In this document: positions 14,025 to 20,203 of the stretch, in pieces
Layout of the letters: each line of letters opens with the position of its first letter
Numbering within the stretch: position 1 is the stretch's first letter
Assembly (NCBI GenBank): GCA_964543275.1
Contig: CAZIWW010000007.1
Span: 1-28,847 of the forward strand
Reading direction: 5' to 3'
DNA from: CAZIWW01 sp964543275
GTDB taxonomy: Bacteria > Patescibacteriota > Minisyncoccia > Moranbacterales > UBA11712
DNA length: 28,847 nucleotides
The notes under the pieces: generated by a model
The model's input: only the letters and a program-made list of their open reading frames with translations
Told to the model about the DNA's origin: nothing
Database searches by the model: none
Program-made: the position numbers and the translations under genes

Positions 14025-14804
14025 TCAACGCAACCTTTGAGACTTGTGGCGACCCCACGCGGACGCTCCGCCGCTACCGCCTAATGACTGCCTCTCCGCT
14101 TCGCTGATCGCGCTTAACGTATCATAGAAATCCCTCTTAGCCTTCTCTCTCTCTTCCAAGGTCTTTGCTCTTTCTAATTGCCTCGCAAACCTCTCGGCGG
14201 CCTCGGCCCGCTGTCTGTCAAATGTATTTCCAACATCATATCGCCGCCTGTGTCCTGTTCTCGCCTGTTCCTGTCTCCAGCGACGTTCTTCGTCCAGTCT
14301 TCTTTGTCTAGCTCTGTATTCTTCCTGTTCTCGCCTTCTTCTCCATTCTTCATCCCGTTCTCTTTCGCGCCTCTCGTATCTTCCAGAAAATATTTCGTAG
14401 AGCTTCTCTCCTATTCCTTCGCCAAAGCGCTCAAGCGCTCTCCGCCCACCTTCGCCTATTCCCCTCCCAATGTCCCTTGAAATTTCACGACCAAATTCAC
14501 CAGCCTCTGCTTTTTGAGGCGCCATCCCCATAACTCCACCGAGAAAAGTAAGTGTCATAAAAACCGCGGTTACCTTTTCAGCCTTGTTCTCAACCCCTCT
14601 AACTTTTCCCGCAAACGCACCAAATCGCTCTTTAACGTCATTCCAGGCTTTCCTTAAAAAATCAGCTTGTCTATCAGCTTGCTCGTTGATAATCATTTCA
14701 GCCTCCTGCATTTCTCCCGACGGAATAGCATCGGGTCTTTGTTCTTGACCTTCTGCGCCACCGTCGTCAGCTCTAAGTCTTTCGATATTTTTATTTTTAG
14801 CCAT
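14025..14804 (-). CDS. Unrecognised Arg/Glu-rich protein with one hydrophobic segment
   Basis: A 259-residue protein that I do not recognise. The N-terminal 75 residues are acidic and polar (DDGGAEGQEQ, EQADRQADFLRKAWNDV). One hydrophobic stretch, VTAVFMTLTFLGGVMGM at about 78-94, is followed by AEAGEFGREISRDIGRGIGEGGRR, which is glycine/amphipathic. The C-terminal 120 residues are extremely charged (YERRERERDEEWRRRREQEE and similar), predicted helical or coiled coil, ending in GGSGGASAWGRHKSQRLR. The topology could place the charged helix on either side of the membrane. It follows the 97-residue gene by 10 bp, so the two are co-transcribed. It ends at a strong terminator. Confidence 0.7.
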   Translation of the reverse strand: MAKNKNIERLRADDGGAEGQEQRPDAIPSGEMQEAEMIINEQADRQADFLRKAWNDVKERFGAFAGKVRGVENKAEKVTAVFMTLTFLGGVMGMAPQKAEAGEFGREISRDIGRGIGEGGRRALERFGEGIGEKLYEIFSGRYERRERERDEEWRRRREQEEYRARQRRLDEERRWRQEQARTGHRRRYDVGNTFDRQRAEAAERFARQLERAKTLEEREKAKRDFYDTLSAISEAERQSLGGSGGASAWGRHKSQRLR

Positions 14805-14814
14805 CTTTTAGTGT

Positions 14815-15108
14815 TTAACTTGCGGATTTTAATATATTCGCCAGCTTATCTCCCTCCTCCTTATAAATCCCATCCAAAAGACTTTGCGCCTTTGCTTTGT
14901 TGGTTTTCATTAAAGCAAAAGCTTCCCTTTTCCTCTTATAAGTATCATTAAACCAGCCTATTTCATTTGGATATTCAGTAAATACCTCTAAAAACCCTTC
15001 AATAAAACCATCCGGAGACGCGTCGACAAGCATCTCCCATTCTCTCTTATCGCCGTCCGTTAAATTGCTGTTTTGTATTAACTTTATCAGCTTTTGTCTT
15101 TTGTCCAT
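14815..15108 (-). CDS. Unrecognised 97-residue protein
   Basis: A small soluble, mostly helical protein starting MDKRQKLIKLIQNSNLTDGD, with a central DGFIEGFLEVFTEYPNEIGWF and a lysine-rich C-terminal half. I recognise no family. It is the first gene of a two-gene unit behind a strong TTGACA/TACACT promoter and shares a 10-bp spacer with the Arg/Glu-rich gene, suggesting a joint role. The leading 'LIQNSNLTDGDKREWEML' style is often seen in small uncharacterised proteins of these genomes, but no function follows from that. Confidence 0.72.
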   Translation of the reverse strand: MDKRQKLIKLIQNSNLTDGDKREWEMLVDASPDGFIEGFLEVFTEYPNEIGWFNDTYKRKREAFALMKTNKAKAQSLLDGIYKEEGDKLANILKSAS

Positions 15109-15115
15109 TGATTTA

Positions 15116-15145
15116 AGTGTAGACTAAACCCAACCAGCCTGTCAA
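15116..15145 (-). promoter_or_regulatory. Strong promoter of the 15108-14025 gene pair
   Basis: On the minus strand TTGACA (15145-15140) and TACACT (15121-15116) are 18 bp apart. Inverted arms GACTAAA (15122-15128) and TTTAGTC (15147-15153) embrace the -35 box and could be a repressor site. Confidence 0.7.
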
Positions 15146-15161
15146 ATTTAGTCAGGCGCGT

Positions 15162-15192
15162 CTATCCACAACCTCTCCACAGCAAATCCACA
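15162..15192. promoter_or_regulatory. Three DnaA-box-like repeats at 11-bp spacing
   Basis: CTATCCACA (15162), CTCTCCACA (15173) and AAATCCACA (15184) start exactly 11 bp apart. The first differs from the DnaA box TTATCCACA by one base, the others by two. They lie just upstream of the -35 box of the 15108 gene and between two divergent promoters. Confidence 0.55.
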
Positions 15193-15213
15193 GAATTTAA
15201 AAAATGGTTCAAA

Positions 15214-15242
15214 TTGACACCGTCCAAGCCGTTTGATATTCT
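15214..15242 (+). promoter_or_regulatory. Promoter of the DHH-like gene
   Basis: TTGACA (15214-15219), 17 bp, TATTCT (15237-15242). Transcription would start near 15249, leaving a leader of about 87 nt that contains paired inverted words (see the repeat at 15261-15319). Confidence 0.68.
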
Positions 15243-15260
15243 AGAAAACTAAACCTCTTT

Positions 15261-15319
15261 CACATAGCACACAATATGGAACAGCTCTCGGTTATCCAAC
15301 TTGCTATGTGTTCCATATC
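15261..15319. repeat. Interleaved inverted repeats in the DHH-gene leader
   Basis: CACATAGCA followed by ATATGGAACA on the left are complementary to TGCTATGTG followed by TTCCATAT on the right, in the order A-B-A'-B'. The two pairs cannot nest, so they would form either alternative hairpins or a pseudoknot in the leader RNA. Confidence 0.45.
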
Positions 15320-15335
15320 ACGTGTTCTATAAACA

Positions 15336-16463
15336 ATGCCTCTCTCCGCTCAAGAACAAATAAAAAATCAGATTGAGAATTCAGAAAATATTCTTATTCT
15401 TACAGGTGAAAAACCGACTGGAGATTCTCTGGCTTCCAGCTGGGGCCTATTTCACTTACTTAAAAGCTTGGGGAAAAATCCGACCGTGCTCTCTTCTGAT
15501 GCGAAAGACAGTTTTAGCTTCCTAAAACAGCCTGAAAAAATAGAAAAAGAGATTCGCGGAGCCAGAGATTTTATAATTTCCTTTAATACAGCTCGCAATA
15601 AAATAATCAACGTCAAAACAGAAAACAAAGACGAGGTTTTTGAAATTATTGTTACTCCAGAAAAAGAAACCATAGATCCACGCGACTTTTCTTTTATCCC
15701 GGCCAAGTTTAAATATGATCTCGTTGTTGTTTTAGGCTGTTCGGACTTAGAAAAATTGGGCGGACTCAAAGAAAAAAACGCCGATCTATTCTTTGAAGTT
15801 CCCATTATAAACATCGACAGTTCCAGCGACAATGAAAATTTCGGTCAGATCAACCTAGTGGAAATAAAAACCTCTTCCCTGGCAGAAACTCTCTCCGGCC
15901 TATCAAAAACATTCTGGGAAAAGCACCTTGGAAAAGATGCCGCCCAGTGTTTTTTAGCCGGGATCATTTCCGCCACCGCCAACTTTCAAAACAACCGAAC
16001 AACGCCTAAAACTTTCACTACCGCCTCTTGGTTAATTGAAAAAGGCGCCGACCAGCAGGAAATTATCCGCCACATTTTCAAAACCCAATCATTTCCGTTT
16101 ATCAAGCTTTGGGGGCGAGTGATGGCTAGACTTAATTGGGATGAAAAATTGAAGCTGGCTTGGTCATTAGTTTCTCTGGAAGATTTCATTCAAAGCCGCT
16201 CCAATCACCAAGATCTCCCGCTCATTCTTGATAGAATAAAAGACAATTTCTCCAAGGGGAAAATCTTTGTTACTCTCTACAGCGAAACTCTTAAAAAAAA
16301 TATCGCTCTAATCAAAACCGCCGACTACGATCTGCTTAAGAATATTCAAAAAGCCTGTAACGGGGAAATTAAAGGCAATTGCCTGGAAATAATCTATGAG
16401 GGCAAAAATATTCTGGAAGCAGAGAAAGAGTTGATGGAGAAACTGCGAAGCATAAACACTTAG
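15336..16463 (+). CDS. Degenerate DHH-family phosphoesterase-like protein
   Basis: A 375-residue protein with the overall DHH/NrnA-like fold: NSENILILTGEKPTGDSLASSWGLFHLLKSLGK matches the motif-I region 'H..pDGDa.gS..gl...L...Gk', and IINIDSSSDNENFGQINLV matches the 'niDHH..n..fg..n.v' region. The catalytic residues are gone: the DGD Asp is Thr (TGD, about residues 28-30) and DHH is DSS (161-163). The C-terminal part lacks the GGGH signature. It is therefore probably not an active nanoRNase or phosphodiesterase and may be a binding or structural protein. It precedes the pilus ATPase gene, separated by a terminator and a new promoter. Confidence 0.7.
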   Translation: MPLSAQEQIKNQIENSENILILTGEKPTGDSLASSWGLFHLLKSLGKNPTVLSSDAKDSFSFLKQPEKIEKEIRGARDFIISFNTARNKIINVKTENKDEVFEIIVTPEKETIDPRDFSFIPAKFKYDLVVVLGCSDLEKLGGLKEKNADLFFEVPIINIDSSSDNENFGQINLVEIKTSSLAETLSGLSKTFWEKHLGKDAAQCFLAGIISATANFQNNRTTPKTFTTASWLIEKGADQQEIIRHIFKTQSFPFIKLWGRVMARLNWDEKLKLAWSLVSLEDFIQSRSNHQDLPLILDRIKDNFSKGKIFVTLYSETLKKNIALIKTADYDLLKNIQKACNGEIKGNCLEIIYEGKNILEAEKELMEKLRSINT

Positions 16464-16491
16464 CGCTTAGAACTGTTTTCGCCATCTACTT

Positions 16492-16520
16492 AAAGCTGTC
16501 ATCTTAAGAACAGCTTTTTT
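16492..16520 (+). terminator. Rho-independent terminator of the DHH-like gene
   Basis: Perfect 8-bp stem AAAGCTGT / ACAGCTTT with a 10-nt loop, continuing into six T (16515-16520). A canonical plus-strand terminator 28 nt after the stop codon. Confidence 0.88.
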
Positions 16521-16522
16521 AT

Positions 16523-16551
16523 TTGTCATTTCGCCTCAAATGAAATAAAAT
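16523..16551 (+). promoter_or_regulatory. Promoter of the tandem pilB gene
   Basis: TTGTCA (16523-16528), 17 bp, TAAAAT (16546-16551). Transcription would start near 16558, exactly at the first base of the 98-nt inverted repeat, so that repeat forms nearly the entire 5' leader. Confidence 0.7.
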
Positions 16552-16557
16552 AGTACT

Positions 16558-16655
16558 ATGCTAATCCGCGAATAAACGCCAATCAACTAATTGCGAATGA
16601 TGCGAATACAAAACACTAGCAATTCGCTGATTGGCATCTATTCGTTGATTAGCAT
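16558..16655. repeat. Inverted repeat with 37-nt arms, copy 1 (pilB leader)
   Basis: The left arm (16558-16594) and the reverse complement of the right arm (16619-16655) match at about 31 of 37 positions; both open ATGCTAATC and close AATTGC. The central part is 24 nt. The element ends 7 nt before the pilB ATG. Confidence 0.82.
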
Positions 16656-16662
16656 CATAATT

Positions 16663-19600
16663 ATGCCGAAAACAAAAACCACATCCCCCAGCTACCACCA
16701 GAAAGAAGTTCAGCGGGTGCTGGCTAAAATGAAGCACGAATCCGAAGAACAGCAGGCGGCTAACCTAGCCGGCGTTTTGGGTTTGCCTTATGTCGATCTT
16801 AATATTTTTCCTATCGACCCGGAAACTCTCCGCACCATCCCTAAAGAAAACGCCGAAAAATTTAAGATCGTCTGCGTCCAGCGAGCTGGAAAAAATGTCA
16901 GCCTGGCCACGCCGGACCCAGCGCGGAACGACCTAAAAGACTTCCTGTCCCAACTTGAAAAAGAAGAGGGATTCAAAATCAAGCTTCACATTTGCTCCAA
17001 GTCGGGATTGGAAAAAACTATTGAAAAATACAAGCGCCTGTCTCTAGTTGAAAGCCTGGACGAGCTTCGTTTAACTCTTTCCGGAAAAGATCTGGAAGAA
17101 TTTGAGAAAAACATAAAAGACATCGTTGACCTTCACAAAAGAATTACCGAGCTTCCCACCACCGAAGTCATAAACATAATAATAGCCGGAGCAATTAAAA
17201 TGGAAGCCAGCGACATTCATTTCGAGCCCCAGCGGGACAACATTCGCCTGCGCTATCGGTTAGACGGGATTCTCCAAAACATCGCCGAACTGCCGACTCC
17301 GATTTATCACTATCTTCTTTCCCGAATTAAAATAATGTCGGGAATGAAAATAAATATACGAGACATTGCCCAGGACGGCCATTTCTCCATAAGACTGGAA
17401 AAAAACGAAATTGACGTACGGGTATCCATTCTCCCCGGAAACTTCGGAGAAACTATTGTAATGCGTCTTCTCGACCAATCAGCCGTGGCCCTCAAGTTCG
17501 ACGACCTAGGCCTCAAGGGTCTGGCTTACGACAAAATGAGAGAGGGAATAAAAAAGCCGAACGGAATGATTTTAACCACCGGCCCCACCGGATCGGGGAA
17601 AACAACCACGCTTTACGCCATTATAAATCAACTAAACACGCCCGAGGTAAAAATTATCACCGTGGAGGATCCAGTTGAATACAAAATTAAGGGAATTTCA
17701 CAAACCCAGGTTTCCAAAAACCACGATTATACTTTTGCCAACGCTTTGCGAGCTATTGTTCGCCAGGACCCAGACATAATTTTAGTGGGAGAAGTCCGAG
17801 ACGACGAAACAGCCAACATTGCTATTCACGCTTCGCTCACTGGTCATTTGGTTCTCTCAACCCTCCACACCAACAGCGCCGTTGAGAGCATCCCCCGCCT
17901 TGTTGATATGGGCATCAAGCCGTCTTTAATTCCCGCGGCCGTCAACGTTCTCATCGCCCAGCGTCTAGTCCGCCGCCTTTGCCCCCATTGTAAAGAAAAA
18001 TATATCCCAGCCAAAGAAACCATAGAAAGTATTAAAAAAATACTGGCCATAATCTCGCCTAAAGCCAAACTCCCCATTCCAAAAGATATTAAGAGTTTCT
18101 ACCGAGCTAAGGGTTGCCCCAAATGTCATGGATTGGGATATAAAGGAAGAATCGGAATCTTTGAAATTCTCACCATTAACGAGGAAATAGAGCAAAAAAT
18201 CACAGAGATGGCGCCAGAAAAAGAAATTTTATCCGCCGCGCTGGAAGACGGAATGATAACTATGCTCCAAGACGGCATTCTAAAAGCTCTACGGGGAGTA
18301 ACATCTCTTGAAGAAGTCCAGCGAGTTACCGGAAAAGGAAGGTTTCTAGAAGAGCTTTACGAAAAAATCATTACCCAGCTTTTATTGAGATCTATTAACA
18401 TCACTTCCGAGGACAGTCAGGAAATCGAAAGAGCGGAAAAAGATTTCTCTTACTTGGAAAAAATTATCAGCGCTTCCACGGGGAACAAGTCCCTTCGGTA
18501 TATCTTGGGAGGAGGTTTATTAATGGAAGCCGGAGACATTCACATCGAGCCGGAGGAGAATGCCGTCAAGATTCGCTACCGCTTAGACGGCGTGCTTCAA
18601 GACGTCGCCCAAATTCCAATGACCGATTATCCACAGCTGTTAGGAAATCTAAAAATCCTTAGCGGTTTTAAGACTGGCAGTCAGGAAGGAGTACGCGACA
18701 GCCGCTTCGGCATAAAACTGGAAAAGGGCGCTCTTACGAAAGTAAAAGATCGAGAAATAGATGTCAGAATTTCCATTATTCTGGGAGGATACGGAGAAAC
18801 GGTAGTGATGCGGCTGCTCAACCAATCCGCTCAAGCCATTAAAATAGAAGAGTTGGGCATTCGAAAACAAAATATAGACAAACTTCTCAACCAAATTAAA
18901 AAGCCCAACGGAGTCATTTTAAACACCGGCCCGACCGGATCGGGGAAAACAACCACGTTATACTCCCTATTAACTATTCTAAATAAACCAGGAGTAAAAA
19001 TTATTACCGTCGAGGATCCTATTGAATACCGACTCAAAGGAATTCTCCAAACTCAAGTCGACGCCAAAAAAGATTATACTTACCCCAAGGCTCTCCGAGC
19101 GCTCCTTCGCCAAAATCCCGATATATTAATGATTGGAGAAATTAGAGATGATGAAACCGCCCAAATCGCGATCCAATCCTCGCTCACCGGCCACCTAGTT
19201 CTGTCCACCCTGCACACCAACAACGCAGCCGGTTCTGTCCATCGACTCATAAATATGGGCGTTAATCCAACCGACATTGCCTCCTCGACCAACGCTTTTA
19301 TGGCTCAGAGATTAGTTCGCCTTCTCTGTCCCTATTGCAAAAAAGAGATTCCAGTAGATTCCCAAACAAAGTCCCGGTTGGTGGAGGTATTAAAATCAAT
19401 TTCTCCCAAAACCGGCGTCGAAATTCCAAAAGCCAACGAAATTAAACATATTTACAAAGCCCAAGGCTGTGAAAAGTGCAACCGAATCGGCTACAAGGGA
19501 CAAACTACTGTTAGCGAAGTTCTGGAAATTACTAAAGAAATGGAGCAACTAATAACCCAACAGCCGACCACTTCGGAAGTGGAAAATTTAGCCATTGAGC

Positions 19601-19692
19601 AGGGAATGCTGACTATGGCTCAAGATGGAATTTTGAAAGTGATCGAGGGAATAACGACGCTAGAAGAGGTAGAAAGAGTAACGAAGGAGTGA
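16663..19692 (+). CDS. pilB: Type IV pilus assembly ATPase with two tandem PilB/GspE modules
   Basis: A 1009-residue secretion-superfamily ATPase. The N-terminal MshEN-like domain (about 25-125) is followed by ATPase module 1: Walker A GPTGSGKTT at 307, ITVEDPVEY Asp box, Walker B ILVGEVRDDET, His box STLHTNSA and zinc cysteines at about 440, 443, 485 and 488. Module 2 repeats all of these: Walker A at 756, ITVEDPIEY, MIGEIRDDET, STLHTNNA and cysteines at about 889, 892, 936 and 939. Each module ends with a QDGILK..EG(I/V)T(S/T)LEEV(E/Q)RVT tail; module 2 lacks an MshEN domain. Ordinary PilB is about 560 residues, so this is a tandem duplication with both active sites kept. I use the ATG at 16663 (MPKTKTTSPSYHQ), because the 24 upstream codons lie in the inverted repeat. 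Confidence 0.92.
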   Translation: MPKTKTTSPSYHQKEVQRVLAKMKHESEEQQAANLAGVLGLPYVDLNIFPIDPETLRTIPKENAEKFKIVCVQRAGKNVSLATPDPARNDLKDFLSQLEKEEGFKIKLHICSKSGLEKTIEKYKRLSLVESLDELRLTLSGKDLEEFEKNIKDIVDLHKRITELPTTEVINIIIAGAIKMEASDIHFEPQRDNIRLRYRLDGILQNIAELPTPIYHYLLSRIKIMSGMKINIRDIAQDGHFSIRLEKNEIDVRVSILPGNFGETIVMRLLDQSAVALKFDDLGLKGLAYDKMREGIKKPNGMILTTGPTGSGKTTTLYAIINQLNTPEVKIITVEDPVEYKIKGISQTQVSKNHDYTFANALRAIVRQDPDIILVGEVRDDETANIAIHASLTGHLVLSTLHTNSAVESIPRLVDMGIKPSLIPAAVNVLIAQRLVRRLCPHCKEKYIPAKETIESIKKILAIISPKAKLPIPKDIKSFYRAKGCPKCHGLGYKGRIGIFEILTINEEIEQKITEMAPEKEILSAALEDGMITMLQDGILKALRGVTSLEEVQRVTGKGRFLEELYEKIITQLLLRSINITSEDSQEIERAEKDFSYLEKIISASTGNKSLRYILGGGLLMEAGDIHIEPEENAVKIRYRLDGVLQDVAQIPMTDYPQLLGNLKILSGFKTGSQEGVRDSRFGIKLEKGALTKVKDREIDVRISIILGGYGETVVMRLLNQSAQAIKIEELGIRKQNIDKLLNQIKKPNGVILNTGPTGSGKTTTLYSLLTILNKPGVKIITVEDPIEYRLKGILQTQVDAKKDYTYPKALRALLRQNPDILMIGEIRDDETAQIAIQSSLTGHLVLSTLHTNNAAGSVHRLINMGVNPTDIASSTNAFMAQRLVRLLCPYCKKEIPVDSQTKSRLVEVLKSISPKTGVEIPKANEIKHIYKAQGCEKCNRIGYKGQTTVSEVLEITKEMEQLITQQPTTSEVENLAIEQGMLTMAQDGILKVIEGITTLEEVERVTKE

Positions 19693-19697
19693 CGTTC

Positions 19698-19815
19698 TTT
19701 ACGAATTACGAATCAGTTACGAATATACGAATAAGTCAACTAGAAATTCTGTCTTAAATTAAGGCTTCGTTACGAAAACCTTATTCGTACATTCGTATAG
19801 ATTCGTAATTCGTAG
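19698..19815. repeat. Inverted repeat made of ACGAAT words
   Basis: The left arm 19698-19735 and right arm 19780-19815 are complementary over about 37 nt with few mismatches (shared ACGAATTACGAATC and TACGAATAAG). The centre is about 44 nt. It starts 5 nt after the pilB stop. The arms are built from repeated ACGAAT, unlike the pilB/ruvB leader type. Confidence 0.8.
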
Positions 19816-19825
19816 AGAAATACAA

Positions 19826-19996
19826 AAACCCGCTAATCTGCAGGCAAAATCCCGCAACTAGGGAATCGCGGGGTGGGAACAGTGCCGAGGAACAGGAAAG
19901 CCGAAACTGTCCTGCCCGTGTCTGGGCTGAAAAGTTCCCTGGTGAGGAGCTAAATTTACGGACTCCCCCTATTGCCTACAGGTTAACGGGTTTTTT
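19826..19996 (+). ncRNA. Candidate structured non-coding RNA with terminator-type closing stem
   Basis: The ends pair in a 19-position stem (19829-19847 with 19972-19990), 17 pairs with two C-A mismatches, followed at once by TTTTTT. Inside I can form CCCGC/GCGGG (19851-19855 with 19868-19872), whose loop CTAGGGAA (19858-19865) pairs with TTCCCTGG (19935-19942) as a pseudoknot. Further stems are ACAGT/ACTGT (19879-19883 with 19906-19910), GCCC/GGGC (19914-19917 with 19924-19927) and GGAG/CTCC (19946-19949 with 19963-19966). GC content is higher than the surroundings. I compared it from memory with 6S, SRP, tmRNA, RNase P and common riboswitch cores and found no convincing match. It is probably a free-standing RNA, since its own terminator precedes ruvB. 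Confidence 0.62.
19970..19996 (+). terminator. 3' strand and T-run of the RNA closing stem
   Basis: GGTTAACGGG followed by six T forms the 3' half of the long closing stem, so the RNA's terminal helix doubles as a rho-independent terminator. Confidence 0.65.
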
Positions 19997-20020
19997 CCGC
20001 CATAGCTTTAGCGAAGGCGG
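19997..20020. repeat. Short hairpin CCGCC...GGCGG
   Basis: CCGCC (19997-20001) pairs with GGCGG (20016-20020), with AGC/GC(G) partly pairing inside. From memory this 'CCGCC-TAGC-GCGAAGGCGG' wording recurs in many uncultivated bacterial genomes, so it may be a dispersed palindrome and not part of the RNA. Confidence 0.45.
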
Positions 20021-20058
20021 ATTAATTTGACCTTGTAGCCTAGCATAGAGTAAGTTTT

Positions 20059-20087
20059 TTGTCAATAGCAGACTGTTATGCTAATCT
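20059..20087 (+). promoter_or_regulatory. Candidate promoter of ruvB
   Basis: TTGTCA (20059-20064), 17 bp, TAATCT (20082-20087). The -10 box lies in the left arm of the inverted repeat, so cruciform formation or a bound protein would affect it. Confidence 0.45.
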
Positions 20088-20195
20088 ACTAATAAATGCC
20101 AATCTGCAAATTGCAAATGCGAGGGTCAGTCAACTTTTAATCCATACTCGCACCATTAGCAATTCGTTAATTAGCGTTTATTCGCGGATTAGCAT
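20078..20195. repeat. Inverted repeat with 37-nt arms, copy 2 (ruvB leader)
   Basis: The arms at 20078-20114 and 20159-20195 belong to the same family as the pilB copy: both open ATGCTAATC and close AATTGC. The central part is 44 nt here. The element ends 8 nt before the ruvB ATG. Confidence 0.82.
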
Positions 20196-20203
20196 CATGT
20201 ATT

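Larger units (their letters stand above)
19693..20203. other. 511-bp gap without protein genes: repeats and a likely structured RNA
   Basis: Between pilB and ruvB there is no credible protein gene. From left to right it holds a 119-nt inverted repeat of ACGAAT words (19698-19816), a structured RNA candidate with a terminator (19826-19996), a short hairpin (19997-20020), a promoter-like site (20059-20087) and the second 37-nt-arm inverted repeat (20078-20195). Confidence 0.85.

Noticed and set aside
15162..15192. A replication origin (three DnaA-box-like sites)
   Set aside because: There is no dnaA, dnaN or AT-rich unwinding region nearby, and two of the three sites differ from the consensus by two bases. 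Regulation of the adjacent promoter is the simpler reading.
19826..19996. Cobalamin, guanidine (ykkC) or TPP riboswitch, 6S or SRP RNA
   Set aside because: Single words look similar (CTAGGG, CCCGC-ACT), but the conserved cores and their order are missing, and the element ends in its own terminator well before ruvB.
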